Shown piece after piece: positions 1-4,437 of a DNA stretch of 5,447 bases (position 1 is its first letter; the number at the start of each line of letters is the position of its first letter). A program made the translations under genes and the position numbers. Source of the DNA: an uncultured Sphingobium sp. (GTDB taxonomy: Bacteria; Pseudomonadota; Alphaproteobacteria; Sphingomonadales; Sphingomonadaceae); assembly GCA_913773715.1 (NCBI GenBank), contig CAJYHD010000003.1, positions 1 through 5,447 of the forward strand. The letters run 5' to 3'. A model generated the notes under the pieces. It worked only from the letters and a program-made list of their open reading frames with translations. It did no database searches and was not told the origin of the DNA.

Positions 1-2
1 GA

Positions 3-602
3 TCAGGCTTCTTCAGCCGTCGCTTCTTCTTCGCTGTCCGTGGCGATTTCGCCGGGTTCAGCGTTGGGATCATAATCCTCGGTGAAGCCAGCCTCGTCCT
101 TTTCGAACAGGTCGGCCATCACGTCCACGCCTTGGGCCTGAAGGTCGGCTTCGTCGGGCGAACGGGCAACGTTCACCTGGATCGTCACGGCGACTTCAGG
201 GTGCAAAGCGACCTTGACGTCAAACAGGCCGAGCGTCTTGATCGGGCGTTCCAGCACGACCATCGCCTTGGTGACGTTGGTGATGCCTTCGGCGTGCAGC
301 GCTTCCACGATGTCGCGGACTGCGACCGAACCGTAAAGCTGGCCGGCGTTGGACGACTGGCGGATCAGGACGATCTGCTTGCCGTTGACGCCTTCCGAAG
401 CCTTTTCAGCGTCGCTGCGGCGCGCGGCATTGTCAGCCTCGATCTTCGCGCGATTGGCTTCGAAGACCTTCTTGTTCGCGTTGTTGGAACGAAGCGCCTT
501 CTTGTTGGGCAGCAGATAGTTACGCGCATAGCCGTCCTTGACGGTCACGACGTCGCCGATCGCACCCAGCTTCTCGATACGCTCGAGCAGGATGATTTCC
601 AT
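3..602 (-). CDS. rplI: Large-subunit ribosomal protein bL9 with long acidic tail
   Basis: This encodes bL9, a 50S protein that binds 23S rRNA near the base of the L1 stalk and helps maintain reading frame. The N-terminal rRNA-binding domain is clear: MEIILLERIEKLG at the start, then GDVVTVKDGYARNYLLP around residues 16-32. A charged connecting helix spans roughly 40-75 and the C-terminal domain roughly 76-149. The protein is 199 aa, against about 149 in E. coli. The extra 50 residues (150-199) form an acidic tail with 19 Asp/Glu and only one Lys, ending in SEEEATAEEA. The ATG at 602 is preceded by AAGGGAG (612-618), which overlaps the TAA stop of rpsR 14 bases upstream. It is the last gene of the rpsF-rpsR-rplI operon. 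The stop codon lies three bases from the window edge, so nothing downstream can be judged. Long acidic bL9 tails are, from memory, common in alphaproteobacteria. Confidence 0.97.
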   Translation of the reverse strand: MEIILLERIEKLGAIGDVVTVKDGYARNYLLPNKKALRSNNANKKVFEANRAKIEADNAARRSDAEKASEGVNGKQIVLIRQSSNAGQLYGSVAVRDIVEALHAEGITNVTKAMVVLERPIKTLGLFDVKVALHPEVAVTIQVNVARSPDEADLQAQGVDVMADLFEKDEAGFTEDYDPNAEPGEIATDSEEEATAEEA

Positions 603-616
603 GGGGTTCTACTCCC

Positions 617-841
617 TTACTTGACGATGTAGGGCAGCAGGCCCAGGTGGCGGGCGCGCTTGATGGCCGAAGCCAGTTCACGCTGCTTCTTGGCGGAGAC
701 AGCCGTGATGCGGCTGGGGACGATCTTGCCGCGTTCGGACACGAAGCCCTGAAGCAGACGAACATCCTTGTAATCGATCTTCGGCGCATCCTTGGCGGCG
801 AAGGGGCAGCTCTTGCGGCGGCGGAAAAACGGGCGTGCCAT
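617..841 (-). CDS. rpsR: Small-subunit ribosomal protein bS18
   Basis: This encodes bS18, a 30S platform protein that forms a heterodimer with bS6 and binds 16S rRNA. The 74-residue length is normal. Recognisable segments are the basic N-terminus [27 protein letters not shown] near residues 22-34, the hallmark GKIVPSRIT near 38-46, and the basic helix with [12 protein letters not shown] close to the end. There is one cysteine in the N-terminal RRRKSCPF segment. The ATG at 841 has AAGGAG at 851-856, and the bases of the rpsF TAA stop (855-857) are part of that site. The gap to rpsF is only 13 bases, with no priB gene between them, unlike E. coli. The gap to rplI is 14 bases. Tight spacing and shared stop/Shine-Dalgarno bases indicate translational coupling. 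Confidence 0.98.
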   Translation of the reverse strand: MARPFFRRRKSCPFAAKDAPKIDYKDVRLLQGFVSERGKIVPSRITAVSAKKQRELASAIKRARHLGLLPYIVK

Positions 842-854
842 TTGTCAGATCTCC

Positions 855-1265
855 TTATTCGCCAGCAGCGTCTTCGCGGTCGCGGCGCGGGCCACGATCG
901 CCGCGGTCGCCACGATCACCGCGCGGACCACGCTCGGCGCGTTCCTGCTTGCGCATCATGACCGACGGGCCGGTTTCCAGCTCATCGACCTTGACGGTCA
1001 TGTAGCGGATGATGTCTTCGTTGATCTGCGTCTGGCGCTCCAGTTCCGCGACGACACCGGCAGGGGCGTCGATGTTCAGCATCACATAGTGAGCCTTGCG
1101 GTTCTTGGCGATCTTGTACGCGAGGCTGCGCAGACCCCAGGTTTCCACCTTGGTGACCTTGCCTTCATTGTCCTCGACGATTTTGGTGGCGGTTTCCGCC
1201 AGTGCGTCAACCTGCGCCTGTGCCAGATCCTGGCGCGCAAGGAAGACGTGCTCGTACAGAGCCAT
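855..1265 (-). CDS. rpsF: Small-subunit ribosomal protein bS6 with RGD-repeat tail
   Basis: This encodes bS6, the 30S partner of bS18. The ferredoxin-like core is recognisable: [14 protein letters not shown] at the start, [16 protein letters not shown] near residues 37-52, KAHYVMLNI near 57-65, and [13 protein letters not shown] near 81-93. Beyond about residue 105 is a low-complexity tail rich in Arg, Gly and Asp, with three consecutive RGD triplets (115-123). The product is 136 aa, close to E. coli bS6. Two adjacent ATGs exist, at 1268 and 1265. I chose 1265 because the family starts MALYEH and because GAGG (1271-1274) sits five bases from it but only two from the other. It is the first gene of the ribosomal operon, with a 205-base gap upstream that holds a structured leader. 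The alternative start adds a single Met. Confidence 0.97.
   Translation of the reverse strand: MALYEHVFLARQDLAQAQVDALAETATKIVEDNEGKVTKVETWGLRSLAYKIAKNRKAHYVMLNIDAPAGVVAELERQTQINEDIIRYMTVKVDELETGPSVMMRKQERAERGPRGDRGDRGDRGPRRDREDAAGE
891..923 (-). repeat. RGD-encoding tandem repeat at the 3' end of rpsF
   Basis: Eleven codons encode [11 protein letters not shown] near the end of bS6, a 9-bp period repeated about three times with synonymous changes. The tail is beyond the folded core, so copy number could vary without harming the fold. Confidence 0.8.
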
Positions 1266-1306
1266 CATAGCCTCATCTGTTGGCCGATCGCTGACGCCCA
1301 CCCCAT
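1265..1306 (-). CDS. Possible 13-codon leader peptide coupled to rpsF
   Basis: A mini-ORF reads [13 protein letters not shown]. Its ATG (1306-1304) is preceded at eight bases by GGAGGGG (1315-1321 on the complementary strand), a better Shine-Dalgarno match than that of rpsF itself. Its TGA stop (1267-1265) overlaps the rpsF ATG at 1265 as TGATG, the same coupling seen twice in the exporter operon of this window. The 3' arm of the leader stem (1284-1295) lies inside it, so ribosomes translating it would open that stem. I do not recognise the peptide. It has no run of one amino acid that would suggest classic attenuation. It could be chance, since 13 codons is short; the strong Shine-Dalgarno site and exact overlap are the only support. 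Confidence 0.35.
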   Translation of the reverse strand: MGWASAIGQQMRL

Positions 1307-1363
1307 GTGGAACGCCCCTCCGGCTGTCGTCTTGCAATCTTTTCGGTCAGCAACCCGATCAGG
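1284..1363 (-). promoter_or_regulatory. Structured 5' leader of rpsF, candidate S6:S18 autoregulatory RNA
   Basis: In the rpsF transcript, GCTGAC (1351-1346) is fully complementary to GTCAGC (1295-1290). Further out, GATC (1360-1357) pairs with GATC (1289-1286), and CC (1363-1362) pairs with GG (1285-1284) across a bulged T. This makes a 12-bp bipartite stem with a GGGTT bulge on the 5' side. Inside is a small hairpin, CCAC-ATGGG-GTGG (1310-1298). CCG occurs right after the 5' arm and again near 1321. Leaders that bind the bS6:bS18 dimer through a CCG-containing bulge are known upstream of rpsF in several bacterial groups. Position and pairing fit that idea, but I cannot match it to a consensus. 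A weak promoter-like TTGCCT (1410-1405), with CATAGG 17 bases downstream, would place the start upstream of this structure. Confidence 0.35.
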
Positions 1364-1470
1364 GAGCCGAGCGAAGGCGGGCCTATGACGGAAAGGCGAG
1401 GAAAAGGCAAGCGCGAAGAAAAACGGAGAAGCGACAGTGAAGTAGACAGGTTCTACCAATCGGGGTGCCT

Positions 1471-1884
1471 TCACGCGGCGGAGGCGGTCCTGTGCATCTC
1501 GGCCGAGCCGATGAAATGTGCACGGGTCGAGGGGCCAGCCTGGTCGAGCAGCAATGCGACCTTGTCCTTCAGGCTCTCGCTCGGGCGGGTGGGATCGTCA
1601 TAGGCCATGCCCCATTGGCCGAATTCGCGATTTTCGATCGTTGCTTCGCGCAGCTTCACGATCGCGCTGTGGCGGCCGTCGCGGCTGATGCGATCAAAGG
1701 TGCGCTGTACCGCGTCGCGCGGGCCTTCCAGAACCTGGAGGAAGCGGCGGCTGTTAAAGAGCAGCAGGCCGGTGACGTCGTCCGCAGAGTTGCGGATGGC
1801 GGAGGCCTTGGCGATGCCAGCGCATTCGTCCGCCGTCATGGAGACGGTGACGCTGCTGATATACATGATCTGATAGAGCGTCAT
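1471..1884 (-). CDS. Short BLUF-domain blue-light (FAD) photoreceptor
   Basis: This is a single-domain BLUF protein of 137 aa, of the PixD/BlsA size class. BLUF domains bind FAD non-covalently and sense blue light by rearranging hydrogen bonds around the flavin. Every key position is present, with the canonical numbering: Tyr8 (in YQIMYISS), Asn32, Gln50 (in RRFLQVLEGP), Trp91 and Met93 (in FGQWGMAYDD). TGLLLF at 38-43 is also typical. After the domain only about 40 residues remain, with no EAL, GGDEF or DNA-binding domain, so any output must go through partner proteins. The start at 1884 gives the family-typical MTLYQIMYIS and has a modest ACGGA six bases upstream. An in-frame ATG at 1920 lacks a ribosome site. 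It stands alone, 123 bases downstream of the RcnB-like gene and 205 bases upstream of rpsF. Confidence 0.93.
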   Translation of the reverse strand: MTLYQIMYISSVTVSMTADECAGIAKASAIRNSADDVTGLLLFNSRRFLQVLEGPRDAVQRTFDRISRDGRHSAIVKLREATIENREFGQWGMAYDDPTRPSESLKDKVALLLDQAGPSTRAHFIGSAEMHRTASAA

Positions 1885-1965
1885 GAAATTTCCGTTAGTT
1901 AGAAAGCCAATTGCAGTCATTCTAGCTAGCGAGGTTTTAACATCCCGTGTTTGATCTCGATCATG

Positions 1966-2006
1966 TCGCAGCCCCCGGACTGATCATCCGGGGGCTGCGG
2001 CTTTTT
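1966..2006. terminator. Strong GC hairpin with T-tract on the plus strand
   Basis: Positions 1967-1978 and 1988-1999 form a perfect 12-bp inverted repeat (CGCAGCCCCCGG / CCGGGGGCTGCG). It extends by one A-T pair inward, leaving loop CTGATCA, and by a G-T wobble outward. On the plus strand it is followed by GC and TTTTT (2002-2006), the textbook intrinsic terminator. Every gene nearby is on the minus strand. Read that way, the hairpin begins about ten bases after the RcnB-gene stop, preceded by AAAAA and followed by GACATGATC with no T-run. It probably ends the RcnB-gene transcript anyway, or blocks antisense transcription, but the polarity is backwards for that gene. Confidence 0.7.
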
Positions 2007-2007
2007 G

Positions 2008-2367
2008 TCAGCGGATCGCGCTGCCGATGACAGCACCGATGATGCCACTTGTCAGCGCGACCAGGATCGCGTCATTGCCCGAGCGGACCCAGTGATAGCC
2101 GCGCGGCGGGCTGGAGAGGCGATAGTCGCGATAATTGTTGATCACGCGATAGTTGTTCGCATAGCGGCGGTCGAAGCGCTGGCCCTTCGCCCAACGGTGA
2201 CCATTGTTACGAACGACGGTCCGCTGCTTGACGACAGTGCGGCCATGCGGGCCTTGCTTCACGACGCGAACGGTTTCGCGATGGGGCGCGGCCTGTGCCT
2301 GCGCGGTGACGATCGGGCTTGCGACAAGCGTGGTGGTAGCCAGCGCCATCATGATTTTCTTGAACAT
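2008..2367 (-). CDS. Small secreted RcnB-family protein
   Basis: The product is 119 aa. An N-terminal signal peptide is evident: MFKK, a hydrophobic stretch near residues 5-20, then TAQAQA just before APHRE, giving a likely cleavage site around residue 27. The mature part is strongly basic, with many Arg, Asn and Tyr (FDRRYANNYRVINNYRDYRL, about 64-83). It ends with PPRGYHWVRSGNDAILVALTSGIIGAVI, the C-terminal pattern of the RcnB family. E. coli RcnB is a periplasmic protein linked to nickel/cobalt homeostasis; most homologues in alphaproteobacteria are uncharacterised, so a metal role here is only inference. I see no His/Cys metal cluster. The ATG at 2367 has AAAGGAG eight bases upstream. 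The gene is flanked by gaps of 157 and 123 bases and appears to be its own unit. Confidence 0.85.
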   Translation of the reverse strand: MFKKIMMALATTTLVASPIVTAQAQAAPHRETVRVVKQGPHGRTVVKQRTVVRNNGHRWAKGQRFDRRYANNYRVINNYRDYRLSSPPRGYHWVRSGNDAILVALTSGIIGAVIGSAIR

Positions 2368-2432
2368 GGTATCTGCTCCTTTCAGTTCGGGCGCCGTTTC
2401 CGGCGTCGAAGTCAGAAATAGGAGGCGATTGT

Positions 2433-2466
2433 CGCAAACCTGTCCCAAGGACAGCGCAAACTTGTC
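2433..2466 (-). promoter_or_regulatory. Candidate operator: 22-bp-spaced direct repeats around an inverted repeat
   Basis: On the minus strand GACAAGTTTGCG (2466-2455) and GACAGGTTTGCG (2444-2433) match at 11 of 12 bases and start exactly 22 bp apart, two helical turns. Between and overlapping them is a perfect 6-bp inverted repeat, CTGTCC-TTG-GGACAG (2454-2440). This geometry suits a dimeric regulator or tandem response-regulator binding. It lies 66-99 bases upstream of the RcnB-gene start. The protein that would bind is not identifiable. Confidence 0.4.
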
Positions 2467-2470
2467 GAAA

Positions 2471-2484
2471 ATTGTATCGAAACA
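2471..2484 (-). promoter_or_regulatory. Possible -10 element overlapping a near-palindrome, upstream of the RcnB gene
   Basis: On the minus strand TACAAT (2476-2471) matches the -10 consensus at five of six bases. The -35 region 16-18 bases upstream is poor (around TTCAGC). It overlaps TGTTTCGATACA (2484-2473), palindromic except for one position per arm. A start near 2465 would place the 22-bp-spaced repeats at the beginning of the transcript and give a leader of about 100 bases. Weak evidence only. Confidence 0.25.
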
Positions 2485-2486
2485 GA

Positions 2487-2516
2487 GGCTTGGCTGAACA
2501 TACGTTCAGAAAAGCC
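2487..2516. repeat. Imperfect palindrome downstream of the exporter operon
   Basis: Read on the minus strand: GGCTT-TT-CTGAAC-GTAT-GTTCAG-CC-AAGCC. That is 6 bp plus 5 bp of perfect pairing separated by a 2x2 mismatch, with a 4-base loop. It starts nine bases after the permease stop codon. It could be a weak terminator of the exporter transcript, although no T-run follows closely, or an operator for the RcnB gene. Confidence 0.5.
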
Positions 2517-2524
2517 GCCATCCG

Positions 2525-3730
2525 TCATTCATGGCGCAATGCGTCGATGGGATTGAGGCTAGCTGCGCGACGTGCGGGGAAATAGCCGAAGACGACCCCG
2601 ATCGCGGCAGAGAAAAGGAAGGCGATGAGGTTGACCTTGATGTCGAAAAGGAAGGGCACCTTCATCAGCGGCGCGAGCGATACCGACGCGATCAGCGCGA
2701 GGAACAGGCCGATGAGGCCGCCAAGGCAGGACAGCACAATCGCCTCGACCAGAAACTGCATCAGCACCTCACGCGCAACGGCGCCGATGGCGAGGCGGAT
2801 GCCGATTTCCCGAGTTCGTTCTGTTACCGAAACGAGCATGATGTTCATGATGCCGATGCCGCCGACCAGCAGCGAAATGGCGGCGACCGCGCCGACGATC
2901 TGGGTCAGGATGGTCGTCGTACCGGTCAACGTGTCGCTGATCTGCTTGGTGTCGAAGACGTTGAAATTGTCCTGATCACCCGGCTTGATCTTGCGCCTCT
3001 CGCGCATCAGTTCTTCAAGGCTGCTCTGGACGGCGGCGCTGTCATAGGCGTCGTCCACCGCGACCATGATCTGGCTGATGTCGCGATCGCCTGTGAAGCG
3101 GCGCTGTACGAACTTGATCGGCATGACGATCACGTCGTCCTGATCGCCAAAGCCGCCCTGACCCCGCGTCGTCAGCACGCCTATCACTTGGCAGGACACG
3201 CCCTTGATCCGCATCCGCTTGCCGAGGGGATCGTTGCTCTGGAACAGGTTGGTGCGGACCGTATTGCCGATGATGCAGACGGCCTTGCCGGATTCTTCCT
3301 CATCCGGTTCGAACAGGCGGCCGTCGGCGACCTTCCACTGCTGGACCTGCGAATAGGCCGATGTGGTGCCATAGACGGTGGTGGACCAGTTATTGCCTTC
3401 GTAGATCGCGGTTCCGCTCGACTGCACGACCGGCGCGACGGCGCGGACGCCGGTCAACTGGTTCTCGATCGCGGTGAGGTCGCGTTCCTTGAAGTCGGGC
3501 GGACGCGGGCCGCCGCCGCCGCGACCAAAGCCTTGCCCCGGACGTAATTGCAGGACGTTGGCCCCGAGCGAACTGATCTGTTCGCGCACGGCGGCGGTGG
3601 CACCATTGCCGAGCGTCACCATGGTTACCACCGCCGCGACACCTATGATGATGCCGAGGGTCGTCAGGAAGCTGCGCAGCTTGTGCCGGTTGATCGCGCG
3701 GAATGCGAGAATGACGGTGGTGCCGAGCAT
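2525..3730 (-). CDS. MacB-type ABC transporter permease (FtsX/MacB fold)
   Basis: This is the membrane subunit of a MacAB-like type VII ABC exporter, 401 aa. TM1 lies near residues 20-41 (FLTTLGIIIGVAAVVTMVTLG). A large periplasmic domain follows at about 42-270. TM2 is near 275-300, TM3 near 322-352 and TM4 near 366-386. Family hallmarks are ISSLGANVL (52-60), DPLGKRMRI (167-175), GGIGIMNIMLVSVTERTREIGIRLAIGA (290-317) and the C-terminal PARRAASLNPIDALRHE. In E. coli MacB the ATPase and this part are one polypeptide; here they are separate genes. The periplasmic domain has a Gly/Pro-rich loop (64-79) and two cysteines (152, 180). The start at 3730 overlaps the ATPase stop as TGATG and gives the usual N-terminus. 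An open frame extends further upstream but only overlaps the ATPase gene. Substrate unknown. Confidence 0.93.
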   Translation of the reverse strand: MLGTTVILAFRAINRHKLRSFLTTLGIIIGVAAVVTMVTLGNGATAAVREQISSLGANVLQLRPGQGFGRGGGGPRPPDFKERDLTAIENQLTGVRAVAPVVQSSGTAIYEGNNWSTTVYGTTSAYSQVQQWKVADGRLFEPDEEESGKAVCIIGNTVRTNLFQSNDPLGKRMRIKGVSCQVIGVLTTRGQGGFGDQDDVIVMPIKFVQRRFTGDRDISQIMVAVDDAYDSAAVQSSLEELMRERRKIKPGDQDNFNVFDTKQISDTLTGTTTILTQIVGAVAAISLLVGGIGIMNIMLVSVTERTREIGIRLAIGAVAREVLMQFLVEAIVLSCLGGLIGLFLALIASVSLAPLMKVPFLFDIKVNLIAFLFSAAIGVVFGYFPARRAASLNPIDALRHE

Positions 3731-4437
3731 CAGGCATTCGCCCCCTGCTCGATGCGCTCGACTAGGCCGTCCTTGAAATGAACGATGGTGCGGGCGTAGG
3801 CGGCCATGTCGGGTTCGTGCGTGACCATGAGGACGGTGATGCCGCTGTTGCGGTTGAGGTCGGTCAGCAATTCCATGATCTCGACCGACCGTTCCGAGTC
3901 GAGATTGCCGGTCGGTTCGTCCGCGAGCAGCACATCGGGGCGCGTCACAATGGCGCGGGCGATGGCCACGCGCTGCTGCTGACCGCCGGAAAGCTCGGCA
4001 GGCGTGTGGTCCCACCAGTTTTTGAGGCCGACCTTGTCGAGCGCGGCCATGCCCGCATCATAGCGCGCCTTGCGATCGTCGCCGCGGTAGAGCAGCGGCA
4101 GCTCGACATTCTCCAGCGCGGTCGTGCGCGAAAGGAGATTGAAGCCCTGGAACACGAAGCCGAGATAGCGCCGCCGCAGCAGTGCGCGCTGGTCGCGGGC
4201 GAGCGTTTCGACATGGCGTCCCTTGAACAGAAACTGTCCGCCCGATGGCACGTCGAGACAGCCGAGAATGTTCATCGTCGTGGACTTGCCTGAACCTGAA
4301 GGCCCCATCACAGCGACGAAATCGCCCTGCGCGATGTCGAGGTCGATCCCCTTTAGCGCTTGGAACGCGGTCGGGCCGTCGCCATAAACCTTCGTCACGC
4401 CACGCAGGGCGATGATCGGATCGTCCGTCATTCCCAT
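3730..4437 (-). CDS. MacB/LolD-type ABC transporter ATP-binding protein
   Basis: This is the cytoplasmic ATPase that powers the neighbouring permease, 235 aa, normal for a stand-alone LolD/MacB-like nucleotide-binding domain. All motifs are intact: Walker A GPSGSGKST (45-53), Q-loop Gln97 (FVFQGFNLL), signature LSGGQQQR (149-156), Walker B VLLADEP with catalytic Glu174, D-loop NLDSE (178-182) and H-loop His207 (VTHEPD). The family-typical ADEPTGNLDS stretch places it with MacB/LolD/FtsE-type ATPases. The genomic setting, between a HlyD-type adaptor and a MacB-fold permease, argues for MacB function rather than LolD. Its ATG at 4437 overlaps the adaptor stop as TGATG; a second ATG six bases on is also possible. 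Its own stop overlaps the permease start in the same way, so the three subunits are probably translated in a coupled fashion. Confidence 0.96.
   Translation of the reverse strand: MGMTDDPIIALRGVTKVYGDGPTAFQALKGIDLDIAQGDFVAVMGPSGSGKSTTMNILGCLDVPSGGQFLFKGRHVETLARDQRALLRRRYLGFVFQGFNLLSRTTALENVELPLLYRGDDRKARYDAGMAALDKVGLKNWWDHTPAELSGGQQQRVAIARAIVTRPDVLLADEPTGNLDSERSVEIMELLTDLNRNSGITVLMVTHEPDMAAYARTIVHFKDGLVERIEQGANA

Noticed and set aside
1446..1460. Short hairpin GTAGA-ACCTG-TCTAC after the BLUF stop as a terminator
   Set aside because: Only five weak pairs, and the nearest T-run is about 18 bases further on.
1885..1920. Earlier in-frame ATG of the BLUF gene at 1920
   Set aside because: It has no ribosome-binding site, and the start at 1884 reproduces canonical BLUF numbering (Tyr8, Gln50, Trp91).
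1919..1924. TAGAAT on the minus strand as a -10 for the BLUF gene
   Set aside because: Five of six bases match, but the region 16-18 bases upstream (around CGGGAT) is nothing like a -35 element.
1911..1940. Plus-strand promoter (TTGCAG ... TTTTAA) for a small RNA ending at the 1966-2006 hairpin
   Set aside because: Matches are poor (about three of six in each box, 18-base spacing). The idea rests mainly on the hairpin polarity, so no RNA gene is called.
2412..2528. Possible 38-codon ORF starting at an ATGA overlap with the permease stop
   Set aside because: There is no Shine-Dalgarno sequence upstream, the peptide is not recognisable, and it runs straight through the repeat cluster that looks regulatory.
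2531..3547. Long open frame of 338 codons on the plus strand opposite the permease
   Set aside because: High-G+C shadow: it lies wholly antisense to a clear MacB-type permease, its product is low-complexity rich in Asp, Arg and Ala, and no ribosome site or family motif is visible.
3731..4015. Upstream extension of the permease frame by 95 codons
   Set aside because: It overlaps the ATPase gene, its sequence is His/Arg/Pro-rich nonsense typical of a shadow frame, and the ATG at 3730 gives the family N-terminus with a TGATG overlap.
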